DNA from: Gammaproteobacteria bacterium
Lineage (GTDB): Bacteria > Pseudomonadota > Gammaproteobacteria > Enterobacterales > Aeromonadaceae
Assembly: GCA_018222825.1 (NCBI GenBank)
Contig: JAAEZO010000013.1
Location: forward strand, 1-34,738
Direction of reading: 5' to 3'
DNA: 34,738 nucleotides
Below are positions 16,416 through 24,648 of the stretch, piece after piece. The position numbers and the translations under genes were made by a program. Position 1 is the stretch's first letter. Every line of letters begins with the position of its first letter. The notes beneath the pieces are model-generated. The model was not told the DNA's origin. It searched no databases and saw only the letters and a program-made list of their open reading frames with translations.

Positions 16416-17310
16416 GGGGCGGCAGCACCTGCCGGGCGTAGTCGATCAGGCGGCGGGACAAGTCTTTGTGAATGCCTCGCTCCAGTAACCAGCGGTGCCA
16501 GTACAGCGGCTCGATGAGCCTTCCCTGCGGGTACAGCTCGATCAGGCGCCCGCTGTGCAGATCGGCTTCGATCATCAGCCGGGGGATCAGGCAATAGGCC
16601 GCGCCGGCGCGGGCGATGGCGACGAAGGCCTCGGCAGAACGCACCGCATGGCAGGGGTAGTCTCCGGGTGGCAGCCCGAAGTGTTGCTCTATATAGCGGG
16701 CATGCATGTCGTCGCGCTGATCGAACGCCACCGCCGGTGCCTGCTGCAGGGCGGTCAGGCTGAGGCCGGCGGCAAAATAACGTTGCCGAAATGCCGGGGT
16801 GGCTACCAGTATGTAGTCCATCTGGCCGAGGGCGTCGCTGCGACAACCGGGTGGCGGCTCGGCGTGCAGGCTGATGGCACCGAAGGCCTCACCGCGTTTC
16901 AGTCGTTCCAGGCTGCGGGACTCGTCTTCGATCAACAGATTGAGTTCTATCGGGTGGCTGTGCAGCAGGGGGGTGAGCGCCGGTATCAGCCAGGTGGCCA
17001 GGCTGTCGGCATTGGTCACCAGGGTTACGGTGAGGGGTTTTTGCGGCGCGTCCGGCAACAGGTCGGCCATGACGGCGCTTTCCAGCTGGCTGACCTGACG
17101 ATAATGGGCCAGCAGACGACGACCGGCTTCGGTGGGCTGGGGCGGCTGGCTGCGTACCAGCAGCGGCTGGGCCAGTCGCAACTCCAGCTGCTTGATGCGT
17201 TGCGACACCGCCGACTGGGTCAGATGCAGCAGCCGGGCGGCTTGCTCGAAGCTTTGTTCACTGACCACCTTGTCGAGGGCGGCCAGCAGCTTGTAGTCCA
17301 GTTCGCTCAT
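16387..17310 (-). CDS. argP: LysR-family regulator ArgP (IciA)
   Basis: A 307-aa protein similar along its length to E. coli ArgP. The helix-turn-helix region includes FEQAARLLHLTQSAVSQRIKQLE, and VTNADSLATWLIPAL, DQRDDMHARYIEQHF, LPPGDYPCH and EAFVAIARAGAAYCLIP match conserved ArgP segments. ArgP senses lysine and arginine and activates argO. The divergent argO gene starts 113 bases away, the classic arrangement. The 3' end doubles as the zntA promoter, so its last ten or so codons are under two constraints. Confidence 0.95.
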   Translation of the reverse strand: MSELDYKLLAALDKVVSEQSFEQAARLLHLTQSAVSQRIKQLELRLAQPLLVRSQPPQPTEAGRRLLAHYRQVSQLESAVMADLLPDAPQKPLTVTLVTNADSLATWLIPALTPLLHSHPIELNLLIEDESRSLERLKRGEAFGAISLHAEPPPGCRSDALGQMDYILVATPAFRQRYFAAGLSLTALQQAPAVAFDQRDDMHARYIEQHFGLPPGDYPCHAVRSAEAFVAIARAGAAYCLIPRLMIEADLHSGRLIELYPQGRLIEPLYWHRWLLERGIHKDLSRRLIDYARQVLPPLDSGDTSRV

Positions 17311-17423
17311 TCAGGCTTCCAGTTATTAATTATTCTTATGATGATGAAGTTTTATTAGTTTTACTTAACTCTAACCGCTCTTTAGTCTGGTCGCCATTCG
17401 AGTCGACAAGGTGAGCATGACTG
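17311..17423. promoter_or_regulatory. argP-argO divergent control region
   Basis: 113 bases, A+T-rich near argP (ATTATTAATTATTCTTAT at 17323-17340), where ArgP, as a LysR protein, would be expected to bind. A weak argO promoter can be drawn as TTTACT (17360-17365), 17 bases, TAGTCT (17383-17388); a poor -10 fits an activated promoter. The ribosome site AAGGTGAG lies 8 bases before the argO ATG. Confidence 0.5.
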
Positions 17424-18041
17424 ATGATGTACTGGTTACCCTGGGTACAGGGATTCACGCTGGGGGCGGGGTTGATTATTCCCATCGGGGCGCAGAACGC
17501 CTTCGTGCTCAATCAGGGCATGCGACGGCAATATCACCTGTTGGTGGCGGGTATCTGCAGCCTGTTCGATGTGTTGCTGATCAGTCTGGGGGTATTTGGC
17601 GGTGGCGCGGCCCTGCAGTCCCACGGCGTGCTTTACTGGGGGATCAGCCTGGCGGGCATGGCCTTTCTGCTGCTGTACGGTGCCCATTGCTGGCGCCGGG
17701 TGTTTCGCTCCGGGCAGAGCCTGGCCCTGTCGAAACAGGAGCGAGGCCTGAAGGCGGTGATCATCGGGGTGCTGGCGGTCACGCTGCTCAATCCGCAGGT
17801 GTATATCGAGACCGTGATGATACTGGGCTCGGTTGGCGGTGGCTTTGCCGAGCACGACAAGTGGGCCTTCGCCATCGGGTGTTTCAGTGCGTCACTGATC
17901 TGGTTTTTTACCCTGGCCCTGGCGGCGGCACGCATGAGTCACTGGCTCAACAAGCCGCTGGTGCAGAAGGGCATGGATGCCATTATCGGTACCTTGATGT
18001 GGCTGCTGGCGGCCAAGCTGGCGCTGGGGTTGACGGGGTAA
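17424..18041 (+). CDS. argO: LysE-family arginine/lysine exporter ArgO
   Basis: A 205-aa inner-membrane protein with about six hydrophobic segments, matching the LysE/ArgO family. The N-terminal motif IIPIGAQNAFVLNQG is the family signature, and VTLLNPQVYIETVMILGSVG carries the conserved NP(x)Y(x)E region. It exports arginine and probably lysine or toxic analogues. Two ATG codons stand in tandem at 17424 and 17427; the first is used here. The divergent argP gene supports the assignment over other LysE family members. Confidence 0.95.
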   Translation: MMYWLPWVQGFTLGAGLIIPIGAQNAFVLNQGMRRQYHLLVAGICSLFDVLLISLGVFGGGAALQSHGVLYWGISLAGMAFLLLYGAHCWRRVFRSGQSLALSKQERGLKAVIIGVLAVTLLNPQVYIETVMILGSVGGGFAEHDKWAFAIGCFSASLIWFFTLALAAARMSHWLNKPLVQKGMDAIIGTLMWLLAAKLALGLTG

Positions 18042-18081
18042 ATGATGATGCCGTGAACCTTGGCGCATCCACGCAAAAAAT

Positions 18082-18110
18082 GGCCCCGTCGAACCTGGTT
18101 CGACGGGGCC
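18082..18110. terminator. Bidirectional terminator between argO and metY
   Basis: A 12-bp perfect stem GGCCCCGTCGAA / TTCGACGGGGCC with loop CCTGG. On the minus strand the stem is followed by ATTTTTTG, a good tail for metY; on the plus strand the tail TTGTCATTT is weaker. Confidence 0.88.
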
Positions 18111-18155
18111 TTGTCATTTACTGCTGTTTATTAGAAACCGGTTTTTCTTTCCGGA

Positions 18156-19424
18156 TCAGGCCTTCAGAGCCTGTTCCAGATCGGCAATGATGTCGTCGCA
18201 GTGCTCGATACCGATAGATAAACGGATCATCTCCGGCTTCACTCCGGCCTGAGCCTGCTCGGCTTCGCTCATCTGACGGTGGGTGGTGGAAGCCGGGTGA
18301 CAGGCCAGTGACTTGGCGTCACCGATGTTTACCAGCCGTTTGATGAGTTGGAGCGCATCGTAGAAACGCACGCCGGCTTCATAGCCGCCCTTGAGCCCGA
18401 ACGACAGTATGGCCGAGGGTTTGCCTTGCATGAAACGCTGGGCGCGTTCGAAGTCCGGATGGTCCGGTAGTCCGGCGTAGTTGACCCAGGCCACCTGCGG
18501 ATGATCTTTGAGAAAATTAGCCACCTTGAAGGTGTTTTCGACGTGGCGTTCCATGCGCAGCGGCAGGGTTTCCAATCCCTGCAGCAATAGAAAGGCGTTG
18601 AGCGGCGCCAGGGCGCTGCCGGTATTGCGCAGCGGTACGGTACGGGCGCGGGCAATAAAGGCGGCGGGGCCGAAGGCCTCGGTATACACCACACCGTGGT
18701 AGGCCGGCTCCGGGTTGTTGAACTGGGGGAAACGGTCCTTGTGTTCTGCCCAGGGGAAGCTGCCGCTGTCGACGATGATGCCGCCGAGCGAGTTGCCGTG
18801 ACCGCCGATGTACTTGGTGAGCGAGTGCACCACTATGTCGGCGCCGAATTCGATGGGTTTGCACAGCAGGGGGGTGGCCACTGTGTTATCCACGATCAGC
18901 GGCACGCCCTGGGCATGAGCCACATCGGCCAGGCCCTGAATGTCGGCCACGTTGCCGGCCGGGTTGCCGATGCTTTCGCAGTAGACCGCCTTGGTGTTGG
19001 CGTCGATCAGTTTGGCGATGGCTTGCGGGCTGGCGTCTTCGGCAAAGCGTACTTCTATGCCCAGGCTTGGCAGCATGTGCGCAAACAGGGTGTAGGTGCC
19101 GCCATACAGCTGTGGAGTGGTGATGATGTTGTCGCCGTTCTGGGCCAGGGTCAGAATGGCGTAATGAATGGCGGCACTGCCGGCCGAGACCACCAGACCG
19201 GCGATGCCGCCTTCCAGCGCGGCTACCCGCTGTTCCAGCACATCGTTGGTCGGGTTCATGATGCGGGTGTAGATGTTGCCCGGTACTTCCAGATTGAACA
19301 GATCGGCGCCGTGCTGGGCGCTGTCAAACTCGTAGGCCACGGTCTGATAGATAGGCACGGCCACGGATTTGGTGGTGGGGTCCGTGGTATAGCCGTGATG
19401 GACCGCCAGGGTTTCGTCTTTCAT
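18156..19424 (-). CDS. metY: O-acetylhomoserine sulfhydrylase (MetY type)
   Basis: A 422-aa PLP enzyme of the Cys/Met metabolism family that makes homocysteine from O-acetylhomoserine and sulfide. The PLP lysine is Lys204 in HSLTKYIGGHG. Other family segments are YTRIMNPTNDVLEQRVAALEGG, SAGSAAIHYAILTL, YGGTYTLFAHMLP and VDNTVATPLLCKP. Length above 400 and the ACHPASTTHRQM segment fit O-acetylhomoserine sulfhydrylases better than MetB or MetC. The ATG has AAGGAAAG upstream. It is monocistronic, with a shared terminator. It supplies the homocysteine that a methionine synthase would methylate, relevant because metE in this window is dead. Confidence 0.93.
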   Translation of the reverse strand: MKDETLAVHHGYTTDPTTKSVAVPIYQTVAYEFDSAQHGADLFNLEVPGNIYTRIMNPTNDVLEQRVAALEGGIAGLVVSAGSAAIHYAILTLAQNGDNIITTPQLYGGTYTLFAHMLPSLGIEVRFAEDASPQAIAKLIDANTKAVYCESIGNPAGNVADIQGLADVAHAQGVPLIVDNTVATPLLCKPIEFGADIVVHSLTKYIGGHGNSLGGIIVDSGSFPWAEHKDRFPQFNNPEPAYHGVVYTEAFGPAAFIARARTVPLRNTGSALAPLNAFLLLQGLETLPLRMERHVENTFKVANFLKDHPQVAWVNYAGLPDHPDFERAQRFMQGKPSAILSFGLKGGYEAGVRFYDALQLIKRLVNIGDAKSLACHPASTTHRQMSEAEQAQAGVKPEMIRLSIGIEHCDDIIADLEQALKA

Positions 19425-19492
19425 CGAAAACTTTCCTTGTTATGAGGGAGGCCGTCCAATGTAGAAACTTTCATCCTGGCTGTAAAGCGGCG

Positions 19493-20860
19493 TCAGTGCG
19501 GCAATCGCACCTGCACCAGCAAGCCGCCCTGGGGATGATTGTCCAGGGTCAGCTCGCCACCGTGCTGATGAATGAGGGTGCGGGCAATGGCCAGCCCCAG
19601 GCCGATGCTGCCGTCGGTCAGATCGCGGGCCGAATCGAGCCGGGTAAAGGGTTTGAATACCTCTTCCAGCTGTTCTGGCGGTATACCTGGGCCAAAGTCT
19701 CGGATCAGTATGCGTATCTGACCCGGTTCGTCGAGCAGCCTGACTTTCACCTTGTCACCGTATTTGACGCCGTTTTCCAGCAGGTTCTGCAGGGCGCGGC
19801 GCAGGGCGGTGGAGCGACCCCGGTAGAGAATGGCGTCTCTTTCTTCCAGGCTGACATCGTGGCCGTTGTCCTGCAAATCGTCGCACAGGCTCTGTACCAG
19901 GCTGGACAGATCCAGATTCCGTACCGGCTCGGCCATGCCGTCTTCCCGGGCAAACTGCAGGGTGGCGTTGAGCATCTGTTCCATGCGCTTCAGGCCTTGC
20001 TGCAGTTTTTGCTTGTCTTCACCGTCGGGCAGAAACTCGCAGCGCAGCTGCAGGGTGGTGATGGGCGTGCGCAAATCGTGAGAAATGGCGGCCAGCATGC
20101 GGGTGCGATCGGAGACGAAGCGATCGAGTCGGTCCTGCATGCGGTTGAAGGCGGACAGGGTTTCACGAATTTCACTGGGGCCGCTTTCTTTGAGCGGCTC
20201 GGCGCTGTCTCCCCGGCCCAGTCGCTCGGCCTGGCGGGCCAGTTCTTTCAGCGGACGGGTGGTGCGCTGCAGCAGCCATATCATCAGCCCGGCCAGCAGG
20301 GCGGCGAGCAGAATAAAGGACAGGGTGGCCTTGATGGACCAGCCGGGTATTTCACGATCGTTTAATGAGGTAAAGCTCAGCCAGCGGCCGTCGTCGAGTT
20401 CGATCGCCCCGCGCAGGCGAATATCGGCCCGTCGCGGTGAATGCCGATGTCGTTGATGATCGGGTGGTGACCAGTCGGTCAGACCATGGCGGGATTCGGC
20501 GCTGATATAAATATTGAGCCGATCGGGATAGTCGAGTTTGCTCCGCACTATGCGTTCGAAGTTGCTGCTGCGCTCGTCGGGGGGCGGGGCACTGTCATCC
20601 AGCTTCAGACGCAGGGTTTCACTGCGGCTGGCGCGCAGAATTTCGGCGTGCAGGGCGGGTGGCGACTGATTGAGCAGGCTGGTAACGGCCACCAGTCGTT
20701 GCAGGGTAAAGCGGCTGTTGACCAGGCCCAGGGTTGCCTCGCGTTCCAGGCGGTAGATTTGCACCCCGGCCAGCTGGATAAGCAGCAGGGCAAACAGCGC
20801 AACCAGAATGACCTGGCCGGTCAGGCTGCCCAGCCAGTAGCGCAGTCGATCAAGCCTCAT
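19493..20860 (-). CDS. Sensor histidine kinase (EnvZ-like), with a His-rich periplasmic loop
   Basis: A 455-aa protein. Membrane segments lie at about 14-35 and 176-198, with a periplasmic domain of about 140 residues between. A HAMP domain follows (about 198-250), then the dimerisation domain with H-box AAISHDLRTPIT (His261), then the ATPase domain (NLLENGVKYG, RDFGPGIPPEQLEEVFKPF, IGLGLAIA). The periplasmic part contains DHQRHRH at about 134-140, a plausible metal-binding cluster. Its start overlaps the end of the response-regulator gene by 11 bases, so the pair is cotranscribed. Together with the divergent His/Met-rich protein gene, metal sensing is the best guess; it is unproven. Confidence 0.92.
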   Translation of the reverse strand: MRLDRLRYWLGSLTGQVILVALFALLLIQLAGVQIYRLEREATLGLVNSRFTLQRLVAVTSLLNQSPPALHAEILRASRSETLRLKLDDSAPPPDERSSNFERIVRSKLDYPDRLNIYISAESRHGLTDWSPPDHQRHRHSPRRADIRLRGAIELDDGRWLSFTSLNDREIPGWSIKATLSFILLAALLAGLMIWLLQRTTRPLKELARQAERLGRGDSAEPLKESGPSEIRETLSAFNRMQDRLDRFVSDRTRMLAAISHDLRTPITTLQLRCEFLPDGEDKQKLQQGLKRMEQMLNATLQFAREDGMAEPVRNLDLSSLVQSLCDDLQDNGHDVSLEERDAILYRGRSTALRRALQNLLENGVKYGDKVKVRLLDEPGQIRILIRDFGPGIPPEQLEEVFKPFTRLDSARDLTDGSIGLGLAIARTLIHQHGGELTLDNHPQGGLLVQVRLPH

Positions 20861-21575
20861 GGTGTACCTCGGCGGCGAGCATGTAGCCTCCGCCCCAGAT
20901 GGTTTTGATCAGGGTGGGATGGCGGGAGTCCGGCTCCAGCTTGCGGCGCAACCGGCTGACCAGGGTATCGATGGCCCGGTCGAAAGCCTGGGCCTCCCGG
21001 CCGCGGGCCAGATCCAGCAGCTGATCCCGGCTCAAGACCCGGTTGGGATGTTGGGTGAACACCCGCAGCAGATCGAATTCGGCGGTGCTCAGGCTGATGG
21101 TTACGCCTTGGCTGTCGATGAGTTCGCGTCGGGCCGTGTCCAGCGTCCAGTGCGCGAAGCGCAGTTGCTTCGGTGAATCGGTGACGGCAGGCTGCTCCGC
21201 CTGAGACTGACGGCGCAACACCGCCTTGATACGGGCCAGCAGTTCGCGCGGGTTGAAGGGTTTGGGCAGATAGTCGTCGGCCCCCATTTCCAGCCCGACG
21301 ATGCGGTCGGTTTCTTCACCCATGGCGGTAAGCATGATGATGGGCACCTGATTGCCCTGACCGCGTAGCTCGCGGCACAGGGTCAGGCCGTCGTCACCGG
21401 GCAGCATCAGATCCAGAATGATCAGATCGGGCAACTGACGGCTCAGGTACTGACGCATTTCCTGGCCGTCACGTACGCCTTGTACTCGATAGCCGTGCTG
21501 CTCCAGAAAACGCTTCAACAGATCGCGGATTTCTCCGTGATCGTCGACTACCAGTAAGTGTTTGCCCTTGTTCAT
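20850..21575 (-). CDS. OmpR-family response regulator
   Basis: A 241-aa protein. The receiver domain has the acidic pocket Asp11-Asp12, the phosphorylation site Asp55 in LDLMLPG, and Lys in LPKPFNPREL. The C-terminal winged helix has LSTAEFDLLRVFTQHPNRVLSRDQLLDLARGRE and IDTLVSRLRRKLE, close to OmpR. The ATG at 21575 has GAGAGGA upstream; an upstream in-frame codon would absorb that site. It is the first gene of the operon with the kinase and is divergent from a small periplasmic protein gene, its likely target. Confidence 0.94.
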   Translation of the reverse strand: MNKGKHLLVVDDHGEIRDLLKRFLEQHGYRVQGVRDGQEMRQYLSRQLPDLIILDLMLPGDDGLTLCRELRGQGNQVPIIMLTAMGEETDRIVGLEMGADDYLPKPFNPRELLARIKAVLRRQSQAEQPAVTDSPKQLRFAHWTLDTARRELIDSQGVTISLSTAEFDLLRVFTQHPNRVLSRDQLLDLARGREAQAFDRAIDTLVSRLRRKLEPDSRHPTLIKTIWGGGYMLAAEVHHEA

Positions 21576-21657
21576 GCGTTGTCCTCTCATTGTTACCGCA
21601 CCAGTATAAGCGCCTTGATTCGGGAAATAATGTCAAAGTATGGCAGCGGGCAAAGGC

Positions 21658-21672
21658 GTCACACTTTGTGAC
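21658..21672. promoter_or_regulatory. Inverted repeat GTCACA-CTT-TGTGAC in the divergent regulatory region
   Basis: A perfect 6-bp inverted repeat with a 3-base spacer lies in the 181 bases between the response-regulator and the His/Met-rich protein genes. Related TGTCAAA and TGACAAG motifs at 21631 and 21701 flank it. OmpR-type regulators usually bind direct repeats, so the three TGWCAA-like elements may be the binding sites and the palindrome part of them. This is inference. Confidence 0.4.
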
Positions 21673-21756
21673 AAAAAAGCCGGGCAACGACACAGTTTGC
21701 TGACAAGGAGCTGCTTTAATTGATAGCGAAACCACCACTCAGATTGAGGTCATATC

Positions 21757-22230
21757 ATGAAAACAAAACACAGTGCTCTGCTGCTCGCCGCGACCCTGCT
21801 GACGGCCCCCGTCCTGGTCAATGCCGCCTCTCATGGTGCAGAAGGCGCCGGACGTTCCGCCATGATGGAAGACTGTGACCGGGGTGACCACAGAGGCATG
21901 CATGGCCATGATCATCATGGCAAGCGAGGGCATGGCATGATGGGCGGCAAGATGATGAATGCCGAGCGGTTTGAGCAACACCTGAGCAAGCGGCTGGAAC
22001 AGCTGGATACTCCCGAGCTGAAGACCCAGTTCTTTGCCACCCAGCGTGCCCGTCTGGCTGCCGGCGAGCAGCAACAGCTGATGCATCGGATGATGGCTGA
22101 GAGCAAAGCGGCCGGCATCGAGGATGCGGAGCTGAAAGCCGCGACGCTGGAGAAAATTGCCGCCGACAGCAAGCTGAAGCAGCTGCGCCTCAAACTGAAG
22201 CAGCAGGCGCTGGACAAGCTGCAGGGCTGA
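21757..22230 (+). CDS. His/Met-rich periplasmic protein, Spy/CpxP-like layout
   Basis: A 157-aa protein with a signal peptide (LLLAATLLTAPVLVNAA, cleavage near residue 24). The first 45 mature residues are crowded with His and Met (DHRGMHGHDHHGKRGHGMMGG), a metal-binding composition. The rest is predicted helical and charged (FEQHLSKRLEQLDTPELKTQF...), like Spy/CpxP-type chaperones or heavy-metal resistance proteins, though no LTxxQ motif is present, so family membership is open. The gene is divergent from the OmpR-like two-component genes, the same layout as cpxP with cpxRA. A terminator follows. Confidence 0.8.
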   Translation: MKTKHSALLLAATLLTAPVLVNAASHGAEGAGRSAMMEDCDRGDHRGMHGHDHHGKRGHGMMGGKMMNAERFEQHLSKRLEQLDTPELKTQFFATQRARLAAGEQQQLMHRMMAESKAAGIEDAELKAATLEKIAADSKLKQLRLKLKQQALDKLQG

Positions 22231-22263
22231 TATGACGTCAGTTGGCTGGTAAATAGTCTGCCA

Positions 22264-22289
22264 ATAAAGGGCGCTACGGCGCCCTTTAT
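22264..22289 (+). terminator. Terminator after the His/Met-rich protein gene
   Basis: An 11-bp perfect stem ATAAAGGGCGC / GCGCCCTTTAT with loop TACG. The stable core GGGCGC/GCGCCC is followed by TTTAT. It starts 33 bases after the stop and is symmetrical enough to act on asnC transcription from the other side as well. Confidence 0.85.
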
Positions 22290-22339
22290 CGTTGCCCGCT
22301 GATCACCACAAGCGGGAACTCATGGCACCGGCCAGAGGG

Positions 22340-22813
22340 TTAGGGCGTGACATCCCTGTCTATCGGCTGCTGCAGCGAGATCAGGGTTTCGGTGGACTGA
22401 ATTTCGTCGATGGGCTGCAGCCGGTGGATCAACACCTGCTGCAGCTCGTCGATGGAGCGGGTCATCACCTTGATGAAGATGTTGTAGTGGCCGGTGGTGT
22501 AGTAGGCCTCGACCACTTCTTCCAGCTGTTCCAGCTTGGCCAGTGCCTGGGGATAGTCCCGGGCGCTTTTCAGTATGATGCCGATAAAACAACAGACATC
22601 GTAACCCAGCTTCTTGGGGTTCACCTGCACGCGGGTGCCTTCGATGATGCCCGCCTGCTTCATCTTCTCTACCCGCACATGAATGGTGCCGGGGCTGACC
22701 GAGAATCGCTTGGCCAGTTCGGCATAGGGCACGCGCGCATTTTCCATCAACGCCATCAGAATGGATTTATCCAGATTATCGATTCGATAATGAAGGTCGC
22801 TTTTTTCCATCAT
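22340..22813 (-). CDS. asnC: Asparagine-responsive regulator AsnC (Lrp/AsnC family)
   Basis: A 157-aa protein very similar to E. coli AsnC. An N-terminal helix-turn-helix (YAELAKRFSVSPGTIHVRVEKMKQAGII) precedes the RAM effector domain (LGYDVCCFIGIILKSARDYP, VVEAYYTTGHYNIFIKVM, IDEIQSTETLI). Tandem ATG codons stand at 22813 and 22810, with AGGA about 11 bases upstream. AsnC activates asnA when asparagine is low; the divergent asnA gene is immediately adjacent, the same pairing as in E. coli. Confidence 0.97.
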   Translation of the reverse strand: MMEKSDLHYRIDNLDKSILMALMENARVPYAELAKRFSVSPGTIHVRVEKMKQAGIIEGTRVQVNPKKLGYDVCCFIGIILKSARDYPQALAKLEQLEEVVEAYYTTGHYNIFIKVMTRSIDELQQVLIHRLQPIDEIQSTETLISLQQPIDRDVTP

Positions 22814-22852
22814 ATTTTGAATATCCTGCAAAAATAAGGCGGTATTTTGATG

Positions 22853-22894
22853 AATTTAAATTAAGTTTTCAGTTTTTGCCATTCAATGTTGAAT
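22853..22894. promoter_or_regulatory. asnC-asnA control region with candidate AsnC sites
   Basis: Within the divergent intergenic region are ATTCAA-TG-TTGAAT (22881-22894), a 6-bp inverted repeat, and the 10-bp palindrome AATTTAAATT (22853-22862). Both are A+T-rich and placed where an Lrp/AsnC octamer could bind. TTGAAT at 22889 may also be an asnA -35 element. Binding is inferred from position. Confidence 0.45.
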
Positions 22895-22952
22895 TTAAAG
22901 TGATATTCCCTGAGTATTCATCAAAACCAATCAGCAACCTCAGGTGAATGAG

Positions 22953-23945
22953 ATGAAGCAGTCCTATATTGAACGCCAACGCCAGATCCGTTTTGTGAAG
23001 GAGTATTTCTCCGGTCAGTTGGCACAGCAGCTCAATCTGCTGGAAGTACAGGCGCCCATTCTCAGCCGTCTGGGTGACGGCATGCAGGACAACCTGTCCG
23101 GCTCTGAAAAAGCGGTACAGGTGAAGGTCAAGGCCATTCCCGCCGCTTCTTTCGAGGTGGTTCACTCTCTGGCCAAGTGGAAGCGTCACACTCTGGGACG
23201 TTTCGGTTTTGATGCGGGTGAAGGCATTTACACCCACATGAAGGCGCTGCGCCCGGATGAGGATCGTCTTAGCCCCATTCACTCCGTCTATGTGGATCAG
23301 TGGGACTGGGAGCAGGTGATGTCGGCGCAGGACCGGGATGTGGATTTTCTGGTCGGTACCGTTAACCGCATCTATGGCGCCATCAAGCGTACCGAGCAGG
23401 CGGCCGCCGCCGAATTCGGCCTGACGCCCTTCCTGCCCGAGCAGATTCAGGTGTTGCATGCCGAAGAGCTGCTGACCCGTTATCCGGATCTGGATGCCAA
23501 GGGCCGTGAACGTGCCATCGCCAAAGAACTGGGTGCGGTATTCCTGGTCGGCATCGGTGGCAAACTCAGCCACGGCGACATTCACGATGTGCGCGCCCCG
23601 GACTACGACGACTGGTCCAGTGCAGGTAAAGACGGTCTGGCCGGCCTGAACGGCGATATCCTGGTGTGGAACCCGGTACTGGAAGACGCCTTCGAAATTT
23701 CCTCTATGGGTATTCGGGTCGATCAGGAAGCATTGCGCCGCCAGCTGGCGCTGACCGGTCACGAAGACCGTGCCGGCCAGGAATGGCACCAGGCCCTGCT
23801 GGCCGGTGAACTGCCCCAGACCATCGGTGGTGGTATCGGTCAGTCTCGTCTTGCCATGCTGCTGCTGCAACTGTCGCACATCGGTCAGGTGCAGTGTGGC
23901 GTGTGGCCTGCCGAGCTGAGCGAGTCGGTTGACGGCCTGCTGTAA
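22953..23945 (+). CDS. asnA: Aspartate-ammonia ligase (asparagine synthetase A)
   Basis: A 330-aa protein, the same length as E. coli AsnA and strongly similar throughout. It makes asparagine from aspartate and ammonia with ATP, on a class II aminoacyl-tRNA-synthetase-like fold. Conserved runs include [83 protein letters not shown] and [12 protein letters not shown]. The ATG at 22953 has AGGTGA 5 bases upstream and aligns with the E. coli start. It is controlled by the divergent AsnC and ends in a terminator. Confidence 0.98.
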   Translation: MKQSYIERQRQIRFVKEYFSGQLAQQLNLLEVQAPILSRLGDGMQDNLSGSEKAVQVKVKAIPAASFEVVHSLAKWKRHTLGRFGFDAGEGIYTHMKALRPDEDRLSPIHSVYVDQWDWEQVMSAQDRDVDFLVGTVNRIYGAIKRTEQAAAAEFGLTPFLPEQIQVLHAEELLTRYPDLDAKGRERAIAKELGAVFLVGIGGKLSHGDIHDVRAPDYDDWSSAGKDGLAGLNGDILVWNPVLEDAFEISSMGIRVDQEALRRQLALTGHEDRAGQEWHQALLAGELPQTIGGGIGQSRLAMLLLQLSHIGQVQCGVWPAELSESVDGLL

Positions 23946-23965
23946 TCTACGGCCAGGGCACACAG

Positions 23966-23996
23966 CGAAAAGGGAACCCTCGGGTTCCCTTTTTCG
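23966..23996. terminator. Bidirectional terminator between asnA and the CBS protein gene
   Basis: CGAAAAGGGAACC / GGTTCCCTTTTTCG with loop CTCG: a GC-rich core flanked by A4 and T5, so it can stop transcription from both converging genes. Confidence 0.9.
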
Positions 23997-24014
23997 TATT
24001 CCACCATTCGGTAT

Positions 24015-24422
24015 TCAGTAACTGATGGAGCAGTTTTGCAGCTGTTTGTTGAGGAACAGCATGACCTGATGGCGGGTGACGATACCGGTGACCTTGCCAT
24101 CTTCTACCACCGGATAGAGTTTGGGCTTGGCGCCGCCCATGATGCGAGCCAGCTCGAATACATCGGCATCGGGGGTCACGGTCAACGGATCTTTACGCAT
24201 CAGATCATTGACCGTGACTCTGTTATCACAGTGATAGCTGGCGTTGATCAGCTTGGGAATGCAGTCCTGCTCGGAAAGAAACCCGACAATCTGCCGTTGC
24301 GAGTCGACCACCGGCAGGCCGCTCAACTCGGATTCCAGCAATCGGTCAAGGGCTTCCGTGATCGGCATCTCGGCTCTCAGTAACGGCAGGCTGTGCCGCA
24401 TTATTTCACTTACTGTTGCCAT
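24015..24422 (-). CDS. Protein with paired CBS domains
   Basis: A 135-aa protein made almost entirely of two CBS motifs (about residues 1-60 and 70-130): VSEIMRHSLPLLRAEMPITEALDRLL with GLPVVDSQRQIVGFLSEQD, then VNDLMRKDPLTVTPDADVFELARIM with YPVVEDGKVTGIVTRHQVM. A Bateman pair of this type binds adenine nucleotides and acts as an energy or redox sensor, often on another protein. No other domain is attached. The ATG at 24422 has AGGAG at 7 bases; ATG codons upstream in frame overlap or precede that site. The partner is unknown. Confidence 0.92.
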   Translation of the reverse strand: MATVSEIMRHSLPLLRAEMPITEALDRLLESELSGLPVVDSQRQIVGFLSEQDCIPKLINASYHCDNRVTVNDLMRKDPLTVTPDADVFELARIMGGAKPKLYPVVEDGKVTGIVTRHQVMLFLNKQLQNCSISY

Positions 24423-24648
24423 CGCCATTCTCCTTTTATTGCTCATAAACTGAGTGTGGCATTGTTACGCCCGGTAAGCCAATAGGTACAGCCTGAACCA
24501 TTGATAGCCAGGATTCTACCGTTGCAAATACAGCGGCCAGGCGTTGGCATGAACAATATGCCTTGGGGAGCGTTTTTGTTTCTGTAGTCTGCGTTTGGGG
24601 GCATTTTTGTTATCCTGCCCTGCCGATAACCGATTGAGTGTATGGATA

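Noticed and set aside
24471-24565. Sigma-54-like promoters (TGGCATTGTTACGC; TGGCATGAACAATATGC) upstream of glrK
   Set aside because: The GG and GC elements are 11 and 14 bases apart instead of the strict 12, so neither should be recognised by sigma-54.
24447-24648. A GlmY small RNA upstream of glrK, as in E. coli
   Set aside because: No hairpin with a T run and no GlmY-like sequence is visible in the interval; GlmY is mainly known from Enterobacterales.
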